Origin: Mycolicibacterium wolinskyi
GTDB lineage: Bacteria; Actinomycetota; Actinomycetes; Mycobacteriales; Mycobacteriaceae
Direction of reading: 5' to 3'
Length of the DNA stretch: 64,000 nt
NCBI RefSeq assembly: GCF_002101965.1
Contig: NZ_LQQA01000033.1
Span: forward strand, 186,001 to 250,000
Made by a program: the position numbers and the translations under genes. Shown piece after piece: positions 29,424 through 38,836 of this stretch. Each line of letters opens with the position of its first letter. Positions within the stretch are counted from its first letter, which is position 1. The notes under the pieces were generated by a model. The model did no database searches and was not told where the DNA came from. It saw only the letters and a program-made list of their open reading frames with translations.

Positions 29424-31448
29424 TCAGAACCGGCCGCCGCCACCGCTGTAGCTGCGGCCGGACGAGCGCGATGCCCCGCCGTAGGACGTCGGGCGGCCCA
29501 TGCCGCGGCCACCGCCGAATCCTCCGCCATAGCCCCCGCCGAACCCTCCTCCGCCGGAGAAGCCGCCGCGCAGGATGTTGCCGATGATGATGCCGCCGAG
29601 CACGGCGCCCATATCGGACCCGCCGCCTCCGTACTGCGAGGTGTAGGAACGCTGCGCCGCGCGCACGTCGTCGTTGGCAAGGCCCTGCGCCTGGGCGGCG
29701 AGTGTCGAGGCCCCATTGGCATGTGCGACAGCCTCATTCGGGTTGCTGGCCCGTTTGGCCTCGGCGGCCTGTAGTTGCCGGCTGGCCTCGGCGAGCCTCG
29801 TGCGCGCCTCCGGGCCGATGCTGCCGCGCCGGGTCTCGATGAAGTCCGACACCGCTTTGATGCGCGACTGGGCGGTGAAGAGCGCCTGCTCCAGAGTCCG
29901 CGCGAGGCGTTCGGCGGCTTCGCGCTGTTCGTGCACGCTGGCCAGCAGTTGGTCGAGGTTGGCATCGGCCTGCGTCAGCCGCGTGAAGGTGCCCAGCGGG
30001 TCGGCGTTGCCGTTGGCCCTGGCGTCGTCAGCGGCTTTGGCCGCGGCATCACGGGCCGCTGCGAGTTTGTCGGTCTGCGGCGTACCCGGTTGTGCGAGAA
30101 GGGTATTCGCCTGATCGATACCGGCTTGGATGTCGGTGATCGCGGCGGGCAGCCCGGCCAGTGCCCGGTTGATGTCGGTGGCCGCGCTGTCGACGGCGTC
30201 GAGGAGGGTCCGGGCCTGGTCGAGCGCGGACTCGGCCGCCCGCACCGAGTCGACCAACCCGGTCTGATCACCGGCGGGCCGGGCCACCAGATTGCGGGCG
30301 TTGCCGATGTTGCGGTCGGCGAACGCCAGCCTCTCCTTTGCCGCATCGACGTTGCCTGCGACCGAGCTGAGTGCGGTGGCGTCGAACTGTTTGTGCAACC
30401 CATCGAGGGTCTGGGCCGACGGGTTCATCCGCGCGGTCAGGTCGACCATCTGTTGCGTCATGGTGTCGAGCCGTGCGGGGGCGTTGATCACGAGATCGCG
30501 CAGCTGTTCGAAGGCTTGGCTCTGCGCATCGAGTTCCCGATCGGCCTTGGCCGCCGACACCACGACCCGGGTCAGCAGATCGCGCTGCTGCAGCGGTGTC
30601 TCCGGGGCGTCGTCGTCAAGGATCTGACGCACGTTGAAGGCTTGCGCCAGCGCCGTTTTCGCGTTGGCCAGGGCCGTGCTGAACGGTTCGGTCCGCTTGG
30701 GGCCGAACTCTTCGACCGCCAGTTCGAGTTCGGCTTCGCTGGTACGCACGGCGTTGTCGACATCGACGACGATCGAGCGCGAGAGCTCATCGAGCGCTTC
30801 GAGCGGCACCGTCGCAAGCGCATTGGCGTCGGTCGGGTCCACCCGCTTCGCGGCCTCGAATTCGGCCTTGCGGCGCTTGGCGCGGCGCCGGCGCGACCAC
30901 CACCACAGCAGCCCGCCCAGTACGAGCAACACGCCGAGGGCGATCAGCATCGCGGGCCACGACACGCTGGATTCCGGCGCGGGCGGTTCGGCGTTCAGAT
31001 TGTTGGCGGCCGCGATCGCCGCGCCCGCCCAGTCGTCGCGTCGCAGCGCCGGTTCGATGTTGTCGCGCCGGATCTCCTCGGCGCGCGAGTTGCCGCCAGG
31101 GAGGGTGTCGGGGACCTGGAATGCGAACGAACGCGCCCGGGTGGCGACCGCCAGCAGCGCATCGTCGTCACCCAGCTCGCTCAACTGCATGGTGTTCTGT
31201 GCCCAGCCGAGATAGTTCTGCCCGGAGAAGTCCTCGACGAACACGACCCACAGCTGGATGCGGCGGTCGTCGTAGAGCTGGTCGAGAGCTCGTTGCACAC
31301 TGGCGCGCTGGGAAGTCGACAGCGCGCCCGCATTGTCGGTGAGCTGAGTGGCCAGCCGCAGCGGCGGTTCGGCGGTTGCGCCGGGGGCGACGAGCAACCC
31401 GGTCATCAGGATCGCGAGCAGCATGCTGAACAGACGGGCGATGCGCAT
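29424..31448 (-). CDS. Membrane protein with TPM domain, long helical region and Gly-rich tail
   Basis: 674 aa. A signal peptide (LFSMLLAILMTGLLVAPGATA) is followed by a TPM domain (about residues 30-150, LTDNAGALSTSQRASVQRAL and IQLWVVFVEDFSG), one transmembrane segment (about 165-190, LIALGVLLVLGGLLWWW), a basic RRRRAKRRK patch, and about 400 residues of alanine-rich helices likely to form coiled coils. The end is a glycine-rich GGGFGGGYGGGFGGG tail. TPM domains occur in photosystem repair and envelope proteins. A mycobacterial homologue of similar length is Rv2345. Start chosen at ATG 31448. Divergent from dgt. Confidence 0.85.
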   Translation of the reverse strand: MRIARLFSMLLAILMTGLLVAPGATAEPPLRLATQLTDNAGALSTSQRASVQRALDQLYDDRRIQLWVVFVEDFSGQNYLGWAQNTMQLSELGDDDALLAVATRARSFAFQVPDTLPGGNSRAEEIRRDNIEPALRRDDWAGAAIAAANNLNAEPPAPESSVSWPAMLIALGVLLVLGGLLWWWSRRRRAKRRKAEFEAAKRVDPTDANALATVPLEALDELSRSIVVDVDNAVRTSEAELELAVEEFGPKRTEPFSTALANAKTALAQAFNVRQILDDDAPETPLQQRDLLTRVVVSAAKADRELDAQSQAFEQLRDLVINAPARLDTMTQQMVDLTARMNPSAQTLDGLHKQFDATALSSVAGNVDAAKERLAFADRNIGNARNLVARPAGDQTGLVDSVRAAESALDQARTLLDAVDSAATDINRALAGLPAAITDIQAGIDQANTLLAQPGTPQTDKLAAARDAAAKAADDARANGNADPLGTFTRLTQADANLDQLLASVHEQREAAERLARTLEQALFTAQSRIKAVSDFIETRRGSIGPEARTRLAEASRQLQAAEAKRASNPNEAVAHANGASTLAAQAQGLANDDVRAAQRSYTSQYGGGGSDMGAVLGGIIIGNILRGGFSGGGGFGGGYGGGFGGGRGMGRPTSYGGASRSSGRSYSGGGGRF

Positions 31449-31507
31449 GACGGTCAATCTAATGTGCTGCACGAGTCAGGCGGCGTGTCCTGGCAGACTG
31501 TGCCCCG

Positions 31508-32782
31508 GTGAACGCAGTAGGGCACGACCACTATGACGACTTCGACCGGCAACGCCTGGTGGACGAAGCGCCGAAAGGTGCTGCGCTGCCGGGGACCGAT
31601 ACCGAGCACCGCACCGACTTCGCGCGGGACCGAGCCCGGGTGCTGCACAGTGCCGCTCTGCGGCGGCTGGCCGACAAAACGCAGGTCGTCGGACCGCGGC
31701 AGAGCGAGACCCCGCGGACTCGCCTGACCCATTCGCTTGAGGTGGCCCAGATCGGTCGCGGTATGGCCATCGGCCTCGGCTGCGATCCCGACCTCGTCGA
31801 CCTGGCCGGGCTCGCCCACGACATCGGGCACCCGCCGTACGGTCACAACGGCGAGCGTGCGCTCAACGAGATCGCCAATGCCTTCGGCGGATTCGAGGGC
31901 AATGCGCAGAACTTCCGGATCCTCACCCGCCTCGAGCCGAAAGTCCTTGACGGCGATGGCCGTTCGGCGGGTTTGAACCTGACCAGGGCAGCGCTCGACG
32001 CGGTGACGAAATACCCGTGGCAGCGTTACGGCGGCCGCAAGAAGTTCGGCTTCTATGACGACGACCTCGACGCCGCGGCCTGGATGCGCGACGGTGCGCC
32101 TGCTGAGCGGCCGTGCCTGGAAGCGCAGGTGATGGACTGGGCCGATGACGTCGCGTACTCCGTGCACGACGTCGAGGACGGTGTGATCTCGGGGCGGATC
32201 GATCTGCGGGTGCTCGCCGACGCCGACGCCGCCGACTCGCTCGCGCGCCTGGGCGCCGAGTCCTTCCCGACCGTGACGCACGACGAACTGCTGGCTGCCG
32301 CGCAGCGGCTGTCGGAGATGCCTGTCGTGGCGGGCGTGGGCAAGTACGACGGAACGCTCGCGGCCTCGGTGGCGCTCAAACGCCTGACGAGTGAGCTCGT
32401 CGGCCGGTTCGCGAGTGCGGCGATCGCCGAGACCCGCGAGGTGGCCGGCGACGGTCCGCTCAAGCGCTTCGACACCGATCTCGCGGTGCCGAACCTCGTG
32501 CGCGCCGAGGTCGCCGTGCTCAAGATGCTGGCGTTGCAGTTCATCATGTCCGACCACCGACATCTGCAGATCCAGGCGGACCAGCGGACACTCATCCACG
32601 AGGTGGCCCTGGCGCTGTGGGCGCAGGCGCCCGGCAGTCTCGACCCGCAGTTCGAGCCGGAGTTCACCGCGGCCGACGACGACGGTGCCCGGTTGCGCGT
32701 GGTGATCGACCAGATCGCGTCCTACACCGAGGGGCGGCTGGAACGAGTGCACGAAGCGCGCTCGCCCCGGCCGTTGGACTGA
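31508..32782 (+). CDS. dgt: Deoxyguanosinetriphosphate triphosphohydrolase-like protein
   Basis: 424 aa HD-domain dNTP triphosphohydrolase expected to cut dGTP (and perhaps other dNTPs) to nucleoside and tripolyphosphate. The metal site is intact: [28 protein letters not shown] and the downstream Asp in [18 protein letters not shown] start; CAGACT (31494-31499) stands 8 nt upstream with no Shine-Dalgarno. It is separated by one short gene on the other strand from dnaG, an arrangement that keeps nucleotide supply and priming together. Confidence 0.92.
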   Translation: MNAVGHDHYDDFDRQRLVDEAPKGAALPGTDTEHRTDFARDRARVLHSAALRRLADKTQVVGPRQSETPRTRLTHSLEVAQIGRGMAIGLGCDPDLVDLAGLAHDIGHPPYGHNGERALNEIANAFGGFEGNAQNFRILTRLEPKVLDGDGRSAGLNLTRAALDAVTKYPWQRYGGRKKFGFYDDDLDAAAWMRDGAPAERPCLEAQVMDWADDVAYSVHDVEDGVISGRIDLRVLADADAADSLARLGAESFPTVTHDELLAAAQRLSEMPVVAGVGKYDGTLAASVALKRLTSELVGRFASAAIAETREVAGDGPLKRFDTDLAVPNLVRAEVAVLKMLALQFIMSDHRHLQIQADQRTLIHEVALALWAQAPGSLDPQFEPEFTAADDDGARLRVVIDQIASYTEGRLERVHEARSPRPLD

Positions 32783-32788
32783 AGAGCC

Positions 32789-33733
32789 TCAGGCGCCGAT
32801 CTTGTCGGCGATCGCCCACGCCACGTCAACACCGCTCGTCTCGGGGTTGGCGGCCGCCGTGGATTCCTCGTCGTCGAACGAGATCTCGGTCTCGACCAGG
32901 TAGCTGCCCGCGACCGTGACGGCCCGGGCGTTGGGACTGGTCTGCGCATTCTTGGTGTGCCCGAACAACACCGTCGCGGCCAGCGTCGTCTCCTCGGTCC
33001 GGATATCGGTGATCTTGTGCGTCAGGTGCCCGGCATCGGGTATCTCGGTACCCCAATAGGTGACGGTCTGGCCGTCACAGCGTTGCCACGTCGCCTTGAT
33101 CTCATCGAAAACCGCCTGAGCATCCTCGGGCGTCGACAGTTCGATGACGGCCTCGTCGACCTTCCTGACCACCCCGTCGGAGCCGCGCCAGACCTGACGC
33201 GCGAAGTCCTGCACATCGGCGTCGGCGTAACCACTCCGCTCGGCCACCACGACGGGACCGATGCAGTCGTACGGTTCGGCACCGGCCTGGGAGCTCGAGG
33301 TCTCGGCCATGTCGTCGATGCCGCCTTCGACGGCGTCTTGGGGGACGGGTTCGAACGTCTCGCCGAGCAATTCACCGAGCTCGCTCCCGGTCAAGAGCAA
33401 CTGCTTGGCCGACTTCTCGCTCTCGGCCGCGGACGTCCCCGACGTCGCCGGGGCGTCCGATTTGCCGGGTAGCACCGCCCACACCACCACCGCGACGACT
33501 GCGGCAACGATCACGCAGTAGGAGATGGTCAGTCCGGCCACCGCCCGCCCACGACCCCGCTCGCGACGTTTCTTGATCTGTGTCAGCGCGAGGTGGCCGA
33601 GTACGGCGCCGACCGGGGCGAACACGAAGCCGAACACGATCGACAGCGTCGACAAGGGATTGACCGGTGCCGCGGGTGGCGGCGCCGAAAAGGTGTGTGG
33701 TGGCGGGGGCCCGCCGTATCCGCCGAAGCTCAT
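32789..33733 (-). CDS. Membrane protein: DUF4190 helices plus PknH-like sensor domain
   Basis: 314 aa. A short Pro/Gly-rich cytoplasmic start (GGYGGPPPPHTF) is followed by two hydrophobic segments (LSIVFGFVFAPVGAVLGHLAL and the VIVAAVVAVVVWAVLPG region) as in DUF4190 proteins, then a Ser/Ala linker. The extracytoplasmic domain of about 190 residues includes two cysteines (YDCIGPVVVAE and WQRCDGQTV), as in the extracellular sensor domain of the kinase PknH. There is no kinase domain. Start at ATG 33731-33733. It lies between dgt and dnaG on the opposite strand; ligand unknown. Confidence 0.85.
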   Translation of the reverse strand: MSFGGYGGPPPPHTFSAPPPAAPVNPLSTLSIVFGFVFAPVGAVLGHLALTQIKKRRERGRGRAVAGLTISYCVIVAAVVAVVVWAVLPGKSDAPATSGTSAAESEKSAKQLLLTGSELGELLGETFEPVPQDAVEGGIDDMAETSSSQAGAEPYDCIGPVVVAERSGYADADVQDFARQVWRGSDGVVRKVDEAVIELSTPEDAQAVFDEIKATWQRCDGQTVTYWGTEIPDAGHLTHKITDIRTEETTLAATVLFGHTKNAQTSPNARAVTVAGSYLVETEISFDDEESTAAANPETSGVDVAWAIADKIGA

Positions 33734-33787
33734 CTGCGTCCCTCCCCGCCGCGGGCAAACCCGTTCAACCGGAGTTTCCGGCACGCA

Positions 33788-33793
33788 TAGACT
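33788..33793 (+). promoter_or_regulatory. -10 element of dnaG (leaderless start)
   Basis: TAGACT, a good TANNNT match, ends 6 nt before the dnaG GTG with no ribosome-binding site between them. Confidence 0.55.
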
Positions 33794-33799
33794 AGGCCG

Positions 33800-35698
33800 G
33801 TGGCCGGCCGGATTCCTGATCGCGATATCGCGGCCATCCGTGACAAAGTCCGCATCGAGGATGTCGTGGGCGATTACGTCCAGTTGCGGCGTGCCGGGGC
33901 CGACTCGATGAAGGGCCTGTGCCCCTTCCATGACGAGAAATCGCCGTCGTTCCACGTCCGGCCCAACCACGGCCACTTCCACTGTTTCGGTTGTGGCGAG
34001 GGCGGTGACGTCTACGCGTTCGTCCAGAAGATCGAGCACGTCAGCTTCGTCGAGGCAGTCGAGCTCCTGGCGGACCGGGTCGGCTACACCGTCACCTACA
34101 CCGGCGCGTCGACCACGAACGTGCAGCGCGACCGGGGCAGCCGCAGCCGCTTGCTGGCCGCCAATGCCGCCGCGCAGGAGTTCTACGCCGAGGCGCTGCA
34201 GTCCGACGAGGCCGCCGAGGCCCGCAAGTACCTGACCGAACGCAATTTCGATGCCGCTGCGGCCGCCCAGTTCGGCTGCGGATTCGCGCCGTCGGGCTGG
34301 GACAAGCTGACAAAGCACCTGCTGCGCAAAGGTTTTGAGTTCAAGGAGCTCGAAGCGGCCGGGCTGAGCCGCGAGGGCAAGCGCGGCCCGATGGACCGGT
34401 TCCACCGCCGGTTGCTGTGGCCGATCCGGGTGTCGTCGGGCGAGACCATCGGCTTCGGCGCGCGCCGGTTGTTCGATGACGACCAGAACCAGGCCAAATA
34501 CGTCAACACGCCAGAGACCGTGCTGTACAAGAAGTCTCAGGTGCTGTTCGGGCTGGACCGCGCCAAGCGCGATATCGCCAAGGGCCATCAGGCCGTGGTC
34601 GTCGAGGGCTACACCGACGTGATGGCCATGCATCTGGCCGGGGTGACCACGGCAGTGGCCTCGTGCGGGACGGCGTTCGGCGACCAGCACCTGTCGATGT
34701 TGCGGCGACTCATGATGGACGACAACTTCTTTCGCGGTGAACTGATCTACGTGTTCGACGGCGACGCCGCCGGGCGGGCCGCGGCCGTCAAGGCGTTCGA
34801 GGGGGAGCAGAACCTGGCCGGGCAGTCGTTCGTGGCGGTCGCGGCGGACGGCATGGACCCGTGCGATCTGCGGTTGCGTTCCGGCGACGGCGCGCTGCGG
34901 GATCTGGTGGCCCGCCGAACACCGTTGTTCGAGTTCGTGATTCGCAGCGCGCTCGCCGAACACGACCTCGACAGTGCCGAAGGCCGCGTGGCCGCGCTGC
35001 GCCGGTGTGTGCCGATGGCGGCCGGGATCAAAGACCCGACCCTGCGCGATGAATACGCCCGCCAGCTCGCCGGCTGGGTCGGCTGGGACGACGTGGCGCA
35101 GGTGATCGGGCGCGTGCGTGAGGAAGCCAGCGGTGGCCGCCGCGACGGCCGCCGTGCCGGTGCCGAGCCGCAGGCCCGACCCAAGGCGCCCCCGGTGCAG
35201 CGGCCCGACCCGAGCGATCCCACGCTGTGGCCGCAGCGGGAGGCGCTCAAGGCGGGCCTGCAGTATCCGGCGCTGGCCGGCCCGGTGTTCGATTCGCTGA
35301 CCGTGGAGAGCTTCACGCATCCCGGCTATGCCGCCGTGCGCACCGCCATGGAGGCGGCAGGCGGCACGGCGTCGGGCGTGTCCGGGGCGCAGTGGATCGA
35401 AGCGGTGCGCGAGCAGACGTCGTCTCCGGCGGCCGCCAGCCTCGTCAACGAGCTCGGCGTAGAGGCGATCAACGTCGAAGACGACGAGAAGCTCCCGCGC
35501 TACATCGGCAGCGTGCTGGCCCGCCTGCAGGAGGTCTGGGTGGGCCGCCAGATCGCCGAGGTGAAGTCCAAGTTGCAACGGATGTCGCCGGTCGAGCAGG
35601 GAGACGAATATCACGCCCTGTTCGGTGACCTCGTCGCGATGGAGTCCTACCGCCGCAGCCTGCTGGAACAAGCGAGCGGCGACGACCTCACTGCGTGA
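33800..35698 (+). CDS. dnaG: DNA primase DnaG
   Basis: 632 aa primase making RNA primers at the replication fork. The N-terminal CHC2 zinc finger is seen as CPFHDEKSPSFHV and HCFGCGEGGD. The central Toprim domain is seen as VVEGYTDVMAMH (catalytic Glu) and VFDGDAAGRAAA (metal-binding Asp-x-Asp). A C-terminal helicase-binding region follows a Pro/Arg-rich linker (about residues 445-475). GTG start with a -10 hexamer placed for a leaderless transcript. Monocistronic by spacing. Confidence 0.96.
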   Translation: MAGRIPDRDIAAIRDKVRIEDVVGDYVQLRRAGADSMKGLCPFHDEKSPSFHVRPNHGHFHCFGCGEGGDVYAFVQKIEHVSFVEAVELLADRVGYTVTYTGASTTNVQRDRGSRSRLLAANAAAQEFYAEALQSDEAAEARKYLTERNFDAAAAAQFGCGFAPSGWDKLTKHLLRKGFEFKELEAAGLSREGKRGPMDRFHRRLLWPIRVSSGETIGFGARRLFDDDQNQAKYVNTPETVLYKKSQVLFGLDRAKRDIAKGHQAVVVEGYTDVMAMHLAGVTTAVASCGTAFGDQHLSMLRRLMMDDNFFRGELIYVFDGDAAGRAAAVKAFEGEQNLAGQSFVAVAADGMDPCDLRLRSGDGALRDLVARRTPLFEFVIRSALAEHDLDSAEGRVAALRRCVPMAAGIKDPTLRDEYARQLAGWVGWDDVAQVIGRVREEASGGRRDGRRAGAEPQARPKAPPVQRPDPSDPTLWPQREALKAGLQYPALAGPVFDSLTVESFTHPGYAAVRTAMEAAGGTASGVSGAQWIEAVREQTSSPAAASLVNELGVEAINVEDDEKLPRYIGSVLARLQEVWVGRQIAEVKSKLQRMSPVEQGDEYHALFGDLVAMESYRRSLLEQASGDDLTA

Positions 35699-35756
35699 GA
35701 GCTCACATCACGATAGGGTGGAGCCGATCTATGGACGAGCTGAGAAAGGCAACCTG

Positions 35757-36056
35757 GTGACACAGTTCAGCAACCGGACGCGGCGCTTCGTCGCAGTCGG
35801 GGCTTTCGCGGCAGCCGCAGTGGCCGCCCCGGCCTTCCTCGCCGCCACGACCCCGCAGTCCGACGTCACTGCCGCCCCGGCCTGCCTGGCCTGGTTCGGC
35901 AACAAAGAGGACGGCAAGTGCCTGTCGTACTCCAACGGTCAGCCCGCGGTCGGCGGCATCCCGCCGGTCTCCATCGGCGCGCCCGGCAGCGGTAACCCGG
36001 GCCTGAGCACCGGCCCGCTGCTTCCCGGCACGACGATCAATCAGAGCATCGGCTAG
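35757..36056 (+). CDS. Small secreted mycobacterial protein
   Basis: 99 aa. A signal peptide (RRFVAVGAFAAAAVAAPAFL) is followed by a mature region of about 65 residues with two cysteines (APACLAWFGNKEDGKCLSY) and a Gly/Pro-rich tail (IGAPGSGNPGLSTGPLLPG). It sits between dnaG and tRNA-Asn, where M. tuberculosis carries a similar small protein (Rv2342). GTG start with GAGAAAGG about 8 nt upstream. Function unknown; exported. Confidence 0.8.
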   Translation: MTQFSNRTRRFVAVGAFAAAAVAAPAFLAATTPQSDVTAAPACLAWFGNKEDGKCLSYSNGQPAVGGIPPVSIGAPGSGNPGLSTGPLLPGTTINQSIG

Positions 36057-36059
36057 CGC

Positions 36060-36326
36060 TCACCAGCCGCGCTTGGCCTTCACCGAATCGTCGGTGTTCT
36101 CCACGGAGAGCACCGACGTTTCTGCGTCTATGGGGGTCATCGTCACGAACTCCGGGTCGGGTGACACGCGCCGCGCGATCTGGCGCCGCCCGGCGTCGAT
36201 GACGGCTCGCGTCGCAGGGTTGGACGTGACCGCGCGATAGGTGCTGGCGATCTGCTCGTAGCGACGGCGGCCGGCCTTCGCGCCGAGCACGTAGCCGACG
36301 GCGATCACGGCGGCATAGCGGATCAC
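36060..36326 (-). CDS. Small single-pass membrane or membrane-associated protein
   Basis: 88 aa. One hydrophobic N-terminal segment (VIRYAAVIAVGYVLGAKAG) followed by a basic patch (RRRYEQI) and a soluble tail. The YxxGxKAGRxRY pattern is common in small actinobacterial proteins annotated only as hypothetical. The GTG at 36326 was chosen because GGGAGGAA stands 7 nt upstream; the longer open frame runs antisense through the tRNA gene and is an artefact. Convergent with the secreted protein gene, 3 nt apart. Confidence 0.75.
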   Translation of the reverse strand: MIRYAAVIAVGYVLGAKAGRRRYEQIASTYRAVTSNPATRAVIDAGRRQIARRVSPDPEFVTMTPIDAETSVLSVENTDDSVKAKRGW

Positions 36327-36470
36327 AGCGTTCCTCCCAGACGACAGTTGTGTGTGTCCATCCTGCCTCACCGACGCGTCGACTCGCCCGTGTGGGATCG
36401 CATTGGCGGCGGTGGCGGTCAGTACGCTAGAGTCAACGCTCGGCCGCGGAGGAGATCCGCGGAAAGGCAG

Positions 36471-37011
<541 letters not shown>

Positions 37012-37020
37012 GCGGAGCAG

Positions 37021-37040
37021 TTGACATGAAGTCGACTTCA
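37021..37040 (+). promoter_or_regulatory. Candidate MerR operator and -35 in divergent promoter region
   Basis: TTGACA (37021-37026) is followed directly by a perfect 14-bp palindrome TGAAGTCGACTTCA (37027-37040), between the divergent merR and ABC genes. No good -10 is seen at a 19-bp spacing (AAGACT), so the promoter itself is uncertain. Confidence 0.5.
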
Positions 37041-37050
37041 ACTTCAAGAC

Positions 37051-37069
37051 TTAGGGCAGCCTTCCCTAT
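37051..37069. promoter_or_regulatory. IdeR iron-box-like sequence upstream of ABC pair
   Basis: TTAGGGCAGCCTTCCCTAT matches 13 of 19 positions of the IdeR consensus TTAGGTTAGGCTAACCTAA and lies 16 nt before the ABC transporter start. That is weaker than well-proven boxes. Confidence 0.35.
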
Positions 37070-37084
37070 GAGAGGACGCCGAGT

Positions 37085-38836
37085 ATGCCCGAGGTCGCCC
37101 CACCTCCCGCACTACCCATCACCTACCGCGGCGCCGCCGACATGCTGCGCCCCGTGCATGTCAACCTGATCGCGTGCGCGCTGCTGGCTGCCGTCGCCGC
37201 GGCGGCGGGCCTGCTTCCGTATATCGCGATCGCGGAGATCGCCCGGCGCGCGCTGGCCGGCTCGGAGGGCCACGTATGGCTGTGGATCGGTCTGGGAGCG
37301 GCGGGCGCCGCTGTACGCCTGGTCTGCCTCGGCCTGGCCTCCCATATCGGCCACCACGCCGACGCCAGGATGCTGCACCACCTCCGCAAGCGCCTCGTCG
37401 ACCGCCTCGGCATCGTTCCGCTGGGCTGGTTCCGGTCATCGGGCTCGGGCCAGATGAAAAAGGTCATGACCGTCGACCTCGAAGCCATGCACGTGCTGTT
37501 CGCGCACGCCCTCGGCGAGCTCGTCGGTGCGGTCACCGTCACGCTCGTCGCGATCGGCTATCTCATATCGGTGGACGCGCCGATGACGGCGGTCACGGTC
37601 GCGGTGCCGGTGATCGCCTTCCTGACCTACCGGCTGGCGATGCGGTCGATGCCGGAACACACCCAGAAGCTGATCGCGGCCGAGACCCGGATCAGCGGCG
37701 CGACAGTGGAATACGCCGACGGTATCGCCGTTGCCAAAACATTCGGTGCCACAACGGCATTGGAGAGATTCACGCGGGCGGTCCGCGACTATCGCGACGC
37801 CTTCCGAGCCTGGGTCGCCGAGGTTCGCTACAGCACCGCGGCCAGCCACATCCTCGCGGCGGAGGTGACGGTGCTCGCGGTCGTGACAGTGGCCGGGTTG
37901 ATGTTCGTCCGCGCGGGCGGGCTCGCGACGGCAGACCTGATCCCGTTCCTCGTCGTCGGGGTGGGACTCGCCGCGCCGTTGTCCGAACTCATCCACGGGT
38001 CGATAGCGCTTCGCAGTGCTCGCGTGGCCGCGGGCAACATCGAACGGCTGCTCTCGACACCCGCACTGCCCGAGCCGCAGATGCCCAAGAGCCCCAACGA
38101 GTTCGGTGTGGAGTTCGACCATGTCGGCTTTTCCTACGACGGCACCACCGACGCCGTGCGCGACATCACCATGACCTGCCGCCCTGGGACGGTCACCGCG
38201 CTCGTCGGACCGTCCGGGGCGGGCAAGACCACCGTGGCGACGCTCGTGCCCAGGTTCTACGACGTCACGTCCGGCGCCATCCGGATCGGCGGGGTCGACA
38301 TCCGCGACATGTCCTCGACGGCACTGCTGTCGACGGTGTCGCTGGTGTTCCAGGACGTGGTGCTCGTCCGCGACACCGTCGCCGAGAACATCCGGTTGGG
38401 CAGGCCCACGGCCACCGACGCCGAGATACGCGCGGCGGCGAAGGCCGCGCAGATCCACGATGTCATCGAGCGATTGCCACAGGGCTACGACACCGTGCTG
38501 AATCAGTCTGACGGCGGCGGACTTTCGGGTGGCGAGCGGCAGCGGCTGACGATCGCACGGGCCATCCTGGCGCGTTCACCGATCGTGGTGCTCGATGAGG
38601 CGACGGCGGCACTCGACCCGGACAGCGAAGTCGCCGTGCACGACGCGCTCGCCGAACTCATCGTCGGCAAGACCGTCATCGTGATCGCTCACCGCCTGCA
38701 CACCGTCGTCGGCGCCGATCAGATCGTCGTCCTCGACGGTGGCCGTATCGCCGAGACCGGCACCCACGCCGCACTACTCGCCCGCGACGGGCTCTACGCC
38801 AGATTGTGGCGCGCACAGCAGGGGGTGGCGGCATGA
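37085..38836 (+). CDS. ABC half-transporter (permease-ATPase), IrtA/YbtP-like
   Basis: 583 aa. Six transmembrane helices (about residues 20-300) are followed by an ATPase domain: Walker A GPSGAGKTT, Q-loop VFQDVVLV, signature LSGGERQRL, Walker B IVVLDEATAALD, and H-loop VIAHRL. It works as a heterodimer with the next gene, whose start overlaps its stop. Sequence shape and pairing recall the siderophore importers IrtAB and YbtPQ rather than drug exporters, although it lacks the N-terminal siderophore-interacting domain of IrtA. ATG at 37085 follows GAGAGGA. Control by the divergent MerR protein is likely; iron control is possible. Confidence 0.85.
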   Translation: MPEVAPPPALPITYRGAADMLRPVHVNLIACALLAAVAAAAGLLPYIAIAEIARRALAGSEGHVWLWIGLGAAGAAVRLVCLGLASHIGHHADARMLHHLRKRLVDRLGIVPLGWFRSSGSGQMKKVMTVDLEAMHVLFAHALGELVGAVTVTLVAIGYLISVDAPMTAVTVAVPVIAFLTYRLAMRSMPEHTQKLIAAETRISGATVEYADGIAVAKTFGATTALERFTRAVRDYRDAFRAWVAEVRYSTAASHILAAEVTVLAVVTVAGLMFVRAGGLATADLIPFLVVGVGLAAPLSELIHGSIALRSARVAAGNIERLLSTPALPEPQMPKSPNEFGVEFDHVGFSYDGTTDAVRDITMTCRPGTVTALVGPSGAGKTTVATLVPRFYDVTSGAIRIGGVDIRDMSSTALLSTVSLVFQDVVLVRDTVAENIRLGRPTATDAEIRAAAKAAQIHDVIERLPQGYDTVLNQSDGGGLSGGERQRLTIARAILARSPIVVLDEATAALDPDSEVAVHDALAELIVGKTVIVIAHRLHTVVGADQIVVLDGGRIAETGTHAALLARDGLYARLWRAQQGVAA